Shown here piece after piece: positions 50,947 through 58,797 of a DNA stretch of 64,000 nucleotides (positions within the stretch are counted from its first letter, which is position 1; every line of letters starts with the position of its first letter). The position numbers and the translations under genes were made by a program. The notes beneath the pieces were generated by a model. It had not been told where the DNA came from. It did no database searches and was given only the letters and a program-made list of their open reading frames with translations. This DNA is from Tabrizicola oligotrophica (GTDB lineage Bacteria > Pseudomonadota > Alphaproteobacteria > Rhodobacterales > Rhodobacteraceae), in the NCBI RefSeq assembly GCF_011008935.1, contig NZ_JAAIVJ010000002.1:310001-374000 (forward strand), written 5' to 3'.

Positions 50947-51327
50947 CTATTTGCCGCCGAATTTCTCGGAGATCACTTCGCGATATTCGCTCTCCGAGAA
51001 TTTCAGCATCAGCCAGTAATAGGCGACGATGACCACGATCATCACGATCAGCGCGCCGGCGGTAAAGCTGTAGTCGAACCGCGACAGAATCAGGTCATGC
51101 GCGGTTTCCGGGGTATAACCCAGGGCTTCGTACTGGGCGGCCTGCACCGTGTTCTGGCCAAGGGCTTCCCAGGTGGGGGCCTCGACCGGGGTGGCGACCG
51201 ACTTTGACGATCCGGCAAGGTTGAGCCACAGCGGCACGAAAAGCGCGCCGACGGTCAGCGCGACCAGCACGACCACGTCGATCAGCTGGCTGAACTTGCC
51301 CTGTTTCGGGGGGACATAATGCGCCAT
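50947..51327 (-). CDS. 126-residue two-span membrane protein
   Basis: The start ATG at 51327 shares a base with the preceding TGA (TGATG junction), so translation is coupled. Two hydrophobic helices are seen, VVVLVALTVGALFVPLWLNL at about 20-39 and AGALIVMIVVIVAYYWLMLK at about 90-110, separated by a 50-residue polar segment with APTWEALGQNTVQAAQYEALGY. The C-terminus is FSESEYREVISEKFGGK. No family is recognised. In position and size it looks like an auxiliary subunit of the permease at 49321. Confidence 0.75.
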   Translation of the reverse strand: MAHYVPPKQGKFSQLIDVVVLVALTVGALFVPLWLNLAGSSKSVATPVEAPTWEALGQNTVQAAQYEALGYTPETAHDLILSRFDYSFTAGALIVMIVVIVAYYWLMLKFSESEYREVISEKFGGK

Positions 51328-51611
51328 CACGACCTCCCCTTGGCTTCGTCAAGGAACTTGATGTCGAGGCCATACATGAAGTCGCGGTCCTCGCGGTAAT
51401 GGCGCAGCATGGCCAGGATGGCGGCGGTGTTGAACAGCAAGACCACCGCGCCCGCAGCCAGCAGCAGCGTGCGGGCCGTGCCCGAAGGCGCGAGGTTCCA
51501 GGTGGCAAGTGCGACGAAGATGATTGCGAACCAAAGGCCGATGACGAACGCCCATGCCACCATGACATCGCGTTTGTGCATCGCCTCAATCCGTTGATTA
51601 AGGTCTGACAC
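51327..51611 (-). CDS. 94-residue two-span membrane protein
   Basis: First gene of the leftward permease cluster. A polar start (SDLNQRIEAMHKRDVMVAW) is followed by helices VMVAWAFVIGLWFAIIFVALATW at about 16-38 and LLLAAGAVVLLFNTAAILAML at about 49-69, and the protein ends DFMYGLDIKFLDEAKGRS. RBS AGGGAGGGAAA lies ahead of the ATG. It overlaps the next gene at TGATG. The divergent promoter region to mgsA (51612-51850) carries a GTTTTC/GAAAAC palindrome, suggesting shared control with NMG synthase. Family unknown. Confidence 0.75.
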   Translation of the reverse strand: MSDLNQRIEAMHKRDVMVAWAFVIGLWFAIIFVALATWNLAPSGTARTLLLAAGAVVLLFNTAAILAMLRHYREDRDFMYGLDIKFLDEAKGRS

Positions 51612-51685
51612 GTTTCCCTCCCTAGGCCCTTTTCCGCTGCCGGATCAGGCGGGGCCACGACGCCGTTTTTCTGTCCGGCAAATTT

Positions 51686-51703
51686 GTTTTCTCAAAGGAA
51701 AAC
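51686..51703. promoter_or_regulatory. GTTTTC-N6-GAAAAC dyad between permease cluster and mgsA
   Basis: GTTTTC (51686-51691), TCAAAG, GAAAAC (51698-51703), in the 239-base divergent region. A second partial copy, TCAAGGAAAACC, begins at about 51721. The dyad closely matches GTTTTC-TCAGAA-GAAAAA before dmmD at 60625 and resembles dyads before tdm, tmm and the second permease. Confidence 0.6.
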
Positions 51704-51850
51704 CGGGGGCGACCTTCTGTCAAGGAAAACCTGCCCGCTTTCGGGCGGGGTGATCGATTTTCCGTCACGTGAAAAAAAGTTTCTTCACAGTTGAAATGCA
51801 AAATCTTCGGTGCTAGCGTCATCGGTAACGATAACCAAGGAGGCGAATCC

Positions 51851-52747
51851 ATGTGCGGAATCGTTGGGTTGTTCCTGAAGGACCCCAAGCTTGAACCCCA
51901 ACTCGGGGCAATGCTGACCGATATGCTCATCACCATGACCGACCGCGGCCCTGACTCGGCCGGGATCGCGATCTATTCCTCGGCCGGCAAGGGCCTTGGC
52001 AAGATCACGGTGCAGTCGGCCAACCCGGACGCCGATTTCGAGAATCTCGACGGCGATCTGAAAGAGGCCATCGGTGCACCAGTCGCCATGCTGGTGAAAT
52101 CCACCCATGCCGTGATGGAAGTGCCGCTGGGCCAGCTTGAAGCGGCCCGCTCGGCGCTGACCCATCTGCGGCCCTCGCTCAAGATCATGTCCTCGGGCGA
52201 AAACATCGAGATCTTCAAGGAGGTCGGCCTGCCGAAAGACGTGGCGGCCCGCTTTGAGGTGTCGAAGATGGGCGGCACCCACGGCATCGGGCACACCCGC
52301 ATGGCCACCGAATCTGCCGTGACCACCATGGGCGCGCACCCGTTCTCGACCGGCTCGGACCAGTGCCTTGTCCACAACGGCAGCCTGTCGAACCACAACG
52401 GCGTGCGGCGCGAGCTGCGCCGTCTGGGCATGACTTTCGAGACGGAAAACGACACCGAGGTTGGCGCGGCCTTCATCAGCCACAAGCTGCAGACCGGCGA
52501 GAGCCTCGGCAACGCGCTGGAAGCGACGCTGACCGATCTCGACGGCTTCTTCACCTTTGTCGTCGGCACCCATAACGGCTTTGGCGTGGTACGGGACCCG
52601 ATCGCCTGCAAGCCCGCCGTCATGGCCGAAACCGATCAATACGTGGCCTTCGGGTCGGAATACCGCGCGCTGGTCAACCTGCCGGGCATCGAGGACGCCC
52701 GCGTCTGGGAGCCGGAGCCCGCCACCGTCTACTTCTGGGAGCGTTGA
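51851..52747 (+). CDS. mgsA: N-methylglutamate synthase subunit A (glutamine amidotransferase-type)
   Basis: A 298-residue class II amidotransferase domain. After removal of Met the nucleophile is Cys2 (CGIVGLFLKD), and the glutamine-site motifs are THGIGHTRMATES and CLVHNGSLSNHNGVRREL. It corresponds to the N-terminal domain of glutamate synthase, split off as a separate subunit in N-methylglutamate synthase. The complex makes N-methyl-L-glutamate from methylamine and glutamate. RBS AAGGAGGCG precedes the ATG. It opens the rightward operon mgsA-mgsB-mgsC-gmaS, with 3-45 bases between genes. Confidence 0.92.
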   Translation: MCGIVGLFLKDPKLEPQLGAMLTDMLITMTDRGPDSAGIAIYSSAGKGLGKITVQSANPDADFENLDGDLKEAIGAPVAMLVKSTHAVMEVPLGQLEAARSALTHLRPSLKIMSSGENIEIFKEVGLPKDVAARFEVSKMGGTHGIGHTRMATESAVTTMGAHPFSTGSDQCLVHNGSLSNHNGVRRELRRLGMTFETENDTEVGAAFISHKLQTGESLGNALEATLTDLDGFFTFVVGTHNGFGVVRDPIACKPAVMAETDQYVAFGSEYRALVNLPGIEDARVWEPEPATVYFWER

Positions 52748-52750
52748 GGA

Positions 52751-53440
52751 ATGCAGACTTTCGACTTGGGTAAAGAGGGGCTGCGTGCGCTGAACTCGTC
52801 CCTTCACGCGCTGAAGGGACAGACCAACATGACCGCCTGGGAGGTGGTGAACCCCAAGGGTGCGCATGCGATCGCCGCCGGGGTGGATGCCGATGTGGAC
52901 ATCACCGTGCGCGGCTCGACCGGCTATTACTGCGCCGGCATGAACAAGCTGGCGACGATCCGCATCAAGGGCTCGGCCGGACCGGGCGTGGCCGAAAACA
53001 TGATGTCGGGCACCGTCATCATCGACGGCAATGCCAGCCAGTATGCCGGTGCCACCGGGCGCGGCGGTCTCTTGGTGGTCAAGGGCAATGCCTCCAGCCG
53101 CTGCGGCGTGTCGATGAAGGGCATCGACATCGTGGTGCATGGCTCCATTGGCCACATGTCGGCCTTCATGGCGCAGTCGGGCAACCTTGTGGTGCTGGGC
53201 GACGCTGGCGACGCGCTGGGCGACAGCCTGTATGAAGCGCGCCTCTTTGTGCGCGGTTCGGTGAAAAGCCTGGGCGCCGACTGCATCGAAAAGGAAATGC
53301 GCCCCGAACATTACGCCATCCTTGAAGACCTCTTGAAGCGGGGCGAAGCCGATCACCTGGCCAAGCCGCGAGAGTTCAAGCGCTACGGCTCGGCCCGCAA
53401 GCTTTACAACTTCAATATCGACAACGCGTCGGCATACTGA
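52751..53440 (+). CDS. mgsB: N-methylglutamate synthase subunit B (GXGXG domain)
   Basis: A 229-residue beta-helix protein equal to the C-terminal GXGXG domain of glutamate synthase: AIAAGVDADVDITVRGSTGYYCAGMNKLATIRIKG, then GNASQYAGATGRGGLLVVKGNASSRCGVSMKGIDIVVHG, the repeating G-x-x-G pattern that forms the right-handed helix. It is thought to be structural, linking the amidotransferase and the FMN subunits. It starts three bases after mgsA. Length and motif agree with MgsB of methylamine-using bacteria. Confidence 0.92.
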   Translation: MQTFDLGKEGLRALNSSLHALKGQTNMTAWEVVNPKGAHAIAAGVDADVDITVRGSTGYYCAGMNKLATIRIKGSAGPGVAENMMSGTVIIDGNASQYAGATGRGGLLVVKGNASSRCGVSMKGIDIVVHGSIGHMSAFMAQSGNLVVLGDAGDALGDSLYEARLFVRGSVKSLGADCIEKEMRPEHYAILEDLLKRGEADHLAKPREFKRYGSARKLYNFNIDNASAY

Positions 53441-53448
53441 GGCAAGAC

Positions 53449-54777
53449 ATGAGCGATTTTCCCCATACCCCGCCGCGCTACTCGGCCACTTTCACCCCGG
53501 CCATCAACGCGGAAATCCGCCGCGCGGCTGCCTCGGGCATCTATGACATCCGCGGCGGCGGCACCAAGCGCCACCTGCCGCATTTCGATGATCTCCTGTT
53601 CCTTGGCGCCTCGATCAGCCGCTATCCGCTGGAAGGCTACCGCGAGAAATGCGCCACCGATGTCTGGCTTGGCACCCGCTTTGCGAAAAAGCCGATCCAT
53701 CTTGATATCCCGGTGACGATTGCCGGCATGTCCTTTGGCGCGCTTTCCGGCCCGGCGAAAGAGGCCCTGGGCCGTGGCGCAAGTGCCGCCGGCACCTCGA
53801 CCACCACCGGCGACGGCGGCATGACCGAGGAAGAGCGCGGGCATTCGCAGACACTGGTCTATCAATACCTGCCCAGCCGTTACGGCATGAACCCCGACGA
53901 CCTGCGCCGCGCGGATGCGATCGAGGTCGTGGTCGGCCAGGGTGCCAAGCCCGGCGGCGGCGGCATGCTTCTGGGTCAGAAAATCTCGGACCGCGTGGCG
54001 ATGATGCGCAACCTGCCCAAGGGCATCGACCAGCGCTCGGCCTGCCGTCACCCAGACTGGACCGGCCCCGATGATCTGGAAATCAAGATCATGGAGATCC
54101 GCGAGATCACCGATTGGGAAAAGCCGATCTACGTCAAGGTCGGCGGCGCGCGTCCCTATTACGACACCGCTCTGGCGGTGAAAGCCGGCGCTGACGTTGT
54201 GGTGCTGGATGGCATGCAGGGCGGCACCGCTGCAACGCAGGATGTGTTCATCGAGCATGTCGGCATGCCGATCCTCGCCTGCATCCCGCTGGCGGTGAAG
54301 GCGCTACAAGACCTTGGCATGCATCGCAAGGTGCAGCTGATTGTCTCGGGTGGCATCCGCACTGGGGCCGACGTGGCCAAGGCCATGGCGCTGGGCGCTG
54401 ACGCGGTGGCGATCGGCACGGCGGCGCTGGTGGCGCTGGGCGACAACGACCCGAAATGGGAAGGCGAATACCAGAAGCTGCAAACCACGGCCGACGCCTA
54501 TGACGACTGGCACGAAGGCAAGGATCCGGCCGGGATCACCACCCAGGACCCGGAGCTGTTCAAGCGCTTCGACCCGATCCTTGGCGGTCGTCGTCTGAAG
54601 AACTACCTCAAGGTGATGACGCTGGAGGCGCAGACCATCGCGCGGGCCTGCGGCAAGAACCACCTGCACAATCTGGAGCCGGAAGACCTGTGCTCGCTGA
54701 CCATCGAGGCGGCGGCCATGGCGGGCGTGCCTCTGGCGGGCACCAGCTGGATCCCGGGGCGGAACGGCGGCTACTAA
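53449..54777 (+). CDS. mgsC: N-methylglutamate synthase subunit C (FMN-binding glutamate synthase domain)
   Basis: A 442-residue TIM-barrel subunit that binds FMN and forms N-methylglutamate. Motifs are IPVTIAGMSFGALSGPAKEALGRGA, EVVVGQGAKPGGGGMLLGQKIS, and KVQLIVSGGIRTGADVAKAMALGADAVAIGTAALVALG. In glutamate synthase the last segment is followed by three cysteines holding a 3Fe-4S cluster; here it continues GDNDPKWEGEYQKL and reaches the GITTQDPEL strand with no cysteine, so the cluster appears absent. The start follows mgsB by eight bases. gmaS follows 45 bases later. Confidence 0.92.
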   Translation: MSDFPHTPPRYSATFTPAINAEIRRAAASGIYDIRGGGTKRHLPHFDDLLFLGASISRYPLEGYREKCATDVWLGTRFAKKPIHLDIPVTIAGMSFGALSGPAKEALGRGASAAGTSTTTGDGGMTEEERGHSQTLVYQYLPSRYGMNPDDLRRADAIEVVVGQGAKPGGGGMLLGQKISDRVAMMRNLPKGIDQRSACRHPDWTGPDDLEIKIMEIREITDWEKPIYVKVGGARPYYDTALAVKAGADVVVLDGMQGGTAATQDVFIEHVGMPILACIPLAVKALQDLGMHRKVQLIVSGGIRTGADVAKAMALGADAVAIGTAALVALGDNDPKWEGEYQKLQTTADAYDDWHEGKDPAGITTQDPELFKRFDPILGGRRLKNYLKVMTLEAQTIARACGKNHLHNLEPEDLCSLTIEAAAMAGVPLAGTSWIPGRNGGY

Positions 54778-54822
54778 GCCGCCCCCCCTTTCAAAACCAT
54801 AAAGACGACAGGGAGTTACACG

Positions 54823-56130
54823 ATGGCGAAAGACCTTGCCAAATGGGCCAAGGATAAGGGCGTCAAGTATTTCATGGTATCCTACACCGACCTGTTCGGT
54901 GGGCAGCGCGCCAAGCTGGTGCCGACGGCGGCGATCAACGACATGGCAGTCGACGGGGCCGGGTTTGCCGGGTTTGCGACCTGGCTGGACCTGACGCCGG
55001 CCCACCCTGACATGATGGCGGTTCCCGATCCGGAAGCGGCGATTCAGCTGCCATGGAAAAAGGAAGTGGCCTGGGTCGCCTCGAACTGCGTGATGGAGGA
55101 AAAGCCTCTGGCGCAGGCCCCGCGCAACGTGCTGCGCCGCCTGATCGACGAAGCGGCCAAGGACGGTCTGCGGGTCAAGACCGGGGTGGAGCCGGAGTTC
55201 TTCCTGTTGGCGCCCGAGGGCGACAAGATCGCCGATCCCTACGACAACGCCGAGAAGCCCTGCTACGACCAGCAGGCGATGATGCGCCAGTATGACTGCA
55301 TCGCCGAGGTTTGCGACTATATGCTGGAGCTGGGCTGGGAAGCCTACCAGAACGACCACGAGGACGCGACCGGCCAGTACGAGATGAACTGGAAATACGA
55401 CGACGTCCTGCAAACCGCCGACAAGCACAGCTTCTTCAAGTTCATGATGAAGTCGGTGGCCGAAAAGCACGGGCTGCGCGCCACCTTCATGCCGAAACCC
55501 TTCAAGGGTCTGACCGGGTCGGGATGCCATGCGCATATCTCGGTCTGGTCGCTGGATGGCAAGACCAACGCCTTTGCCGACAAGAACAAGGAATTGGGCC
55601 TGTCGGATCAGGGGCGCCACTTCCTCGGCGGGATCATGAAACACGCCTCGGCGCTGGCCGCGATCTGCAACCCGACGGTCAACAGCTACAAGCGCATCAA
55701 CGCCCCGCGTACCTCGTCGGGCGCCACCTGGGCGCCGAACACGGTGACCTGGACCGGCAACAACCGCACCCACATGGTGCGCGTCCCCGGCCCCGGCCGG
55801 TTCGAGCTGCGCCTGCCCGACGGCGCGGCGAACCCCTATCTGATGCAGGCCGTCATTCTGGCGGCGGGCCTTGATGGGGTGCGCTCCAAGGCCGATCCGG
55901 GCCGGCGCTATGACATCGACATGTACCAGAACGGCCATACCGTGAAGGGCGCGCCGAAGCTGCCGCTGAACCTGCTCGACGCGCTGCGGGAATACGACAA
56001 GGACAAGACGCTGAAATCCATGATGGGCGCCGATTTCTCGGCCGCCTTCCTGAAGCTGAAGCAGAAGGAATGGGACAGCTACGCCTCGCATTTCTCGAAA
56101 TGGGAAACCGAGAACACGCTCGATATCTAA
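54823..56130 (+). CDS. gmaS: gamma-Glutamylmethylamide synthetase
   Basis: A 435-residue member of the glutamine synthetase superfamily. It ligates methylamine to the gamma-carboxyl of glutamate with ATP. The catalytic glutamates lie in TGVEPEFFLLAPEGD and ATGQYEMNWKYDDVLQ, and the ATP/glutamate site is in GSGCHAHISVW and ARTSSGATWAPN-like segments, with the GNNRTHMVRVPGPGRFELRLPDGAANPY stretch conserved among GmaS. A true GlnA would be the alternative, but the location behind mgsABC and the N-terminal KDLAKWAKDKGVKYFMVSYTD favour GmaS. A terminator at 56159 ends the operon. Confidence 0.93.
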   Translation: MAKDLAKWAKDKGVKYFMVSYTDLFGGQRAKLVPTAAINDMAVDGAGFAGFATWLDLTPAHPDMMAVPDPEAAIQLPWKKEVAWVASNCVMEEKPLAQAPRNVLRRLIDEAAKDGLRVKTGVEPEFFLLAPEGDKIADPYDNAEKPCYDQQAMMRQYDCIAEVCDYMLELGWEAYQNDHEDATGQYEMNWKYDDVLQTADKHSFFKFMMKSVAEKHGLRATFMPKPFKGLTGSGCHAHISVWSLDGKTNAFADKNKELGLSDQGRHFLGGIMKHASALAAICNPTVNSYKRINAPRTSSGATWAPNTVTWTGNNRTHMVRVPGPGRFELRLPDGAANPYLMQAVILAAGLDGVRSKADPGRRYDIDMYQNGHTVKGAPKLPLNLLDALREYDKDKTLKSMMGADFSAAFLKLKQKEWDSYASHFSKWETENTLDI

Positions 56131-56158
56131 GCCCTCTTTCCCCTGTGGCTTAAACCTG

Positions 56159-56186
56159 ACCCCGGAGCGATCCGGGGTCTCTTTTC
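56159..56186 (+). terminator. Rho-independent terminator of the mgsABC-gmaS operon
   Basis: ACCCCGGA (56159-56166), loop GCGA, TCCGGGGT (56171-56178) followed by CTCTTTTC, 28 bases after the gmaS stop codon. Confidence 0.85.
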
Positions 56187-56529
56187 ATTCCAGGACTTGT
56201 ACGCCGTTCCGCCGCGCCGGAACACCGGCGCGCAGCCCGGTTCCATCGCTTTCGTGCAGGTCGCCCTTGCGGATGCAGGGAAGAAAGCCCGTGTCAGGCG
56301 TCGCGTCGCGATCCGCTTGCCCCACACGCCTGCCATTGGGTCGGGCAAAGCGCACGATGGCGTCGTCGTGACTGCGGGCGGTCCGGCGGTTCAGGCGGCG
56401 ATGGATTTCATGAATGAATCTCTCAACTTTCTTGCCCTCGGGTGAACAAATTTTGATGCAAGTCAAGGCAGTGGGCGGGATTTGTGGCATACTGTTCGCG
56501 AGGTTAACACAGCATAAGGGAAGACGGAT
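56187..56529. other. 343-base stretch without recognised gene
   Basis: Between the gmaS terminator and the universal stress protein gene. A few open frames exist on both strands, the longest 82 codons (56197-56445 plus), but none has a convincing ribosome site or family resemblance. From about 56440 it turns AT-rich with TTGATGCAAGTCAAGGCAGT-like sequence and probably holds the promoter for the uspA gene. A degenerated gene is possible. Confidence 0.5.
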
Positions 56530-56943
56530 ATGAGCAACAAGATTCTCTGCCCGACCGATGGAAGCGATCACGCCAAAGTGGGATTTGACCGCGCGGTGGA
56601 GCTGGCGAAACAAAGCGGCGCCCGGCTGACGGTGTGCGTGGTGAACATCGCGCATGGCGGCGCACGCGGGCCGACCATCAACCACTGGAAGGAAGGCGAA
56701 GTGGCCGAACTTCTGGGGGCCGCCGAGGCTGCAGGCAAGGCCGCCGGGCTTGTCGACGTGGGCACGGTGGAACTGGTGGCGCGCGAGGCCGCCCCTGCGA
56801 TCATCGCCTATGCCGAACAGAATGCCTATGACCACATCGTCATGGGAACCGGCGACAAGCGCGGCGTGAAGCGCCTGGTTCTGGGGTCGGTTGCTGCCGA
56901 AGTGGCGGGACAGGCGCCTTGCACGGTTACGGTTGCCCGTTGA
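56530..56943 (+). CDS. Universal stress protein (UspA family)
   Basis: A 137-residue USP with SNKILCPTDGSDHAKVGFDR at the N-terminus and the ATP-binding loop G-x2-G-x9-G-S as GTGDKRGVKRLVLGSVAAEV at about residues 104-123, so it belongs to the nucleotide-binding class. Such proteins respond to growth arrest or chemical stress. It stands alone between gmaS and tmm, in a position where formaldehyde-releasing steps surround it. It has no operon partner, as both neighbours are more than 190 bases away. Confidence 0.92.
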   Translation: MSNKILCPTDGSDHAKVGFDRAVELAKQSGARLTVCVVNIAHGGARGPTINHWKEGEVAELLGAAEAAGKAAGLVDVGTVELVAREAAPAIIAYAEQNAYDHIVMGTGDKRGVKRLVLGSVAAEVAGQAPCTVTVAR

Positions 56944-57028
56944 AGCGGACGGGGTCCGTCCGGCGCTGATATGATAGGCAGATGCCTGATTTTCCGACTC
57001 TCCCGCGGTGGCGGGACGGGTCGGAATT

Positions 57029-57080
57029 TTTTTCACTTCAGGAAAAAGATTTGACACAGACGCAACTCCGATTCTAGCAT
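57029..57080 (+). promoter_or_regulatory. tmm promoter with adjacent TTTTTC/GAAAAA dyad
   Basis: TTTTTC (57029-57034), seven bases, GAAAAA (57042-57047) lies directly before a -35-like TTGACA (57051-57056). An 18-base spacer leads to TAGCAT (57075-57080), a fair -10. The dyad position just upstream of -35 is what an activator would use. tmm starts at 57137. Confidence 0.6.
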
Positions 57081-57136
57081 TTGGCCTAAGGCAGCGCGCG
57101 AAACAATCTGCCAGAATCCATCAGCCGGAGGTGTCA

Positions 57137-58480
57137 ATGAAGAAGAGAGTTGCCGTTATCGGTGCAGGTCCGTCGGGGCTTGCCCAGCTGCGCGCGTTCC
57201 AGTCTGCCAAGGCAAAAGGGGCCGAAATTCCTGAAATCGTCTGTTTTGAAAAGCAGGGCGATTGGGGGGGCCTCTGGAACTACACCTGGCGCACCGGGCT
57301 GGACGAATACGGCGAGCCCGTGCATTGCTCGATGTATCGCTACCTCTGGACCAACGGTCCGAAAGAGGGTCTGGAATTCGCCGACTACTCGTTCGAAGAG
57401 CATTTCGGCAAACAGATCGCCAGCTACCCGCCGCGCGCCGTCATGGTGGATTATATCGAGGGTCGGGTGAAAAAGGCCGGGGTCCGCCCGTGGATCCGCT
57501 TCCGTCACCCGGTGCGCTTCGTCAAATACAACGAAGCCAAGGGCAATTTCACCGTCACCGCGCACGATCTGGTGAAGGACAGCATGTATGAGGAAGAATT
57601 CGACCATGTGATCTGCGCCTCGGGCCATTTCAGCACGCCGAACGTGCCGGAATACCCCGGCTTCGACAGGTTCAACGGCCGCGTACTGCATGCCCATGAT
57701 TTCCGCGACGCGCGCGAGTTCAAGGGCAAGGACCTGCTGCTGCTCGGCTCCAGCTATTCGGCCGAGGACATCGGCAGCCAGTGCTGGAAATACGGCGCCA
57801 AGTCGATCACCGTTGCCTATCGCAACGCGCCGATGGGCTTTGACTGGCCCGACAACTGGAAAGAGGTTCCGGCGCTGGCGCGGGTGGACGAGGACACCGC
57901 CTATTTCACCGACGGCACCTCGAAGAAGGTCGATGCGATCATCCTGTGTACCGGCTACAAGCACCACTTCCCCTTCCTGCCCGACAATCTGCGCCTGAAA
58001 ACCGCGAACCGCCTGGCGACCGCCGACCTCTACAAGGGCGTGGTCTATGTGCATAATCCGAAGATGTTCTATCTCGGCATGCAGGACCAGTGGTTCACCT
58101 TCAACATGTTCGACGCCCAAGCCTGGTGGGTGCGTGATGCCATTCTCGGGCGGATCGCGCTGCCGACCGACAAGGCCACGATGCTGAAGGATGTCGAGGC
58201 CCGGGTCGCGGGTGAGGATGCGGGGCAGGATGCCCACGATGCCATCCATTACCAGGGCGACTATGTAAAGGAACTGATCGCCGAGACCGACTATCCGTCC
58301 TTTGACGTCGACGGGGCCTGCGAGGCCTTCTTCGAGTGGAAAGACCACAAGAAAGACGACATCATGGCCTTCCGCAACCATGCCTATCGGTCGGTCATCA
58401 CCGGCACCATGGCGCCCGTCCACCACACGCCCTGGAAGGATGCGCTGGAGGATTCGATGGAAAGCTATCTCAGGAACTGA
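57137..58480 (+). CDS. tmm: Trimethylamine monooxygenase
   Basis: A 447-residue class B flavin monooxygenase that oxidises trimethylamine to TMAO with NADPH and oxygen. FAD binds at GAGPSG (residues 9-14), the FMO-identifying motif F-x-G-x3-H-x3-F is [11 protein letters not shown] (179-189), and the NADPH site [10 protein letters not shown] (204-213) carries Tyr207, a residue reported important in bacterial Tmm. The length is typical of the marine Tmm group, and MSTYRYLW-like [11 protein letters not shown] marks the family. Start 57137 follows CCGGAGGTG. Single-gene unit ended by the terminator at 58498. Confidence 0.95.
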   Translation: MKKRVAVIGAGPSGLAQLRAFQSAKAKGAEIPEIVCFEKQGDWGGLWNYTWRTGLDEYGEPVHCSMYRYLWTNGPKEGLEFADYSFEEHFGKQIASYPPRAVMVDYIEGRVKKAGVRPWIRFRHPVRFVKYNEAKGNFTVTAHDLVKDSMYEEEFDHVICASGHFSTPNVPEYPGFDRFNGRVLHAHDFRDAREFKGKDLLLLGSSYSAEDIGSQCWKYGAKSITVAYRNAPMGFDWPDNWKEVPALARVDEDTAYFTDGTSKKVDAIILCTGYKHHFPFLPDNLRLKTANRLATADLYKGVVYVHNPKMFYLGMQDQWFTFNMFDAQAWWVRDAILGRIALPTDKATMLKDVEARVAGEDAGQDAHDAIHYQGDYVKELIAETDYPSFDVDGACEAFFEWKDHKKDDIMAFRNHAYRSVITGTMAPVHHTPWKDALEDSMESYLRN

Positions 58481-58497
58481 CTTCTCGGTTCCTCAAG

Positions 58498-58527
58498 GGC
58501 CTCCGGACCAGCTGCCGGGGGCCTTTT
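58498..58527 (+). terminator. Rho-independent terminator of tmm
   Basis: GGCCTCCGG (58498-58506) pairs with CCGGGGGCC (58515-58523, one G-T wobble) around an 8-base loop, followed by TTTT. Confidence 0.8.
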
Positions 58528-58577
58528 GCGTTGAAAAATCAGGCAAAGCCTGAGGGGCGCCGAAGCCCCAGGAAACA

Positions 58578-58598
58578 AATTTTCGCAAAGTTAAAATT
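58578..58598. promoter_or_regulatory. AATTTT/AAAATT dyad ahead of the second permease
   Basis: AATTTT (58578-58583), CGCAAAGTT, AAAATT (58593-58598). It contains TTTTCGCAAAG, very close to the TTTTCTCAAAG of the site at 51687. It lies 200 bases before the permease start; the gap of 317 bases between tmm and the permease is otherwise without a gene. Confidence 0.5.
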
Positions 58599-58797
58599 CT
58601 TCTCGCCATGTGTTCATCCGCGTGCTTTGCTTGCGACATCCGGTCGCGGCACGCAGGGGGCGGCGGCCTGAGGGAAGAAGGAGAGTGAAGGCCCGCCCTT
58701 GGGAAAACCCGGGGCGGCAACGAAGACGGGAACGCGCGGAGGGGGAGGAATGGGAGCCGCCCTGAACATCCGCCGGAACAAACAGGAGAACAGGGAA

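Noticed and set aside
54823-56130. Glutamine synthetase glnA
   Set aside because: The gene directly follows mgsABC and lies in a methylated-amine island, so gamma-glutamylmethylamide synthetase fits better; a functional assay would decide.
56197-56445. 82-codon frame between gmaS and the universal stress gene
   Set aside because: No ribosome site and no recognisable domain; could at most be a gene remnant.
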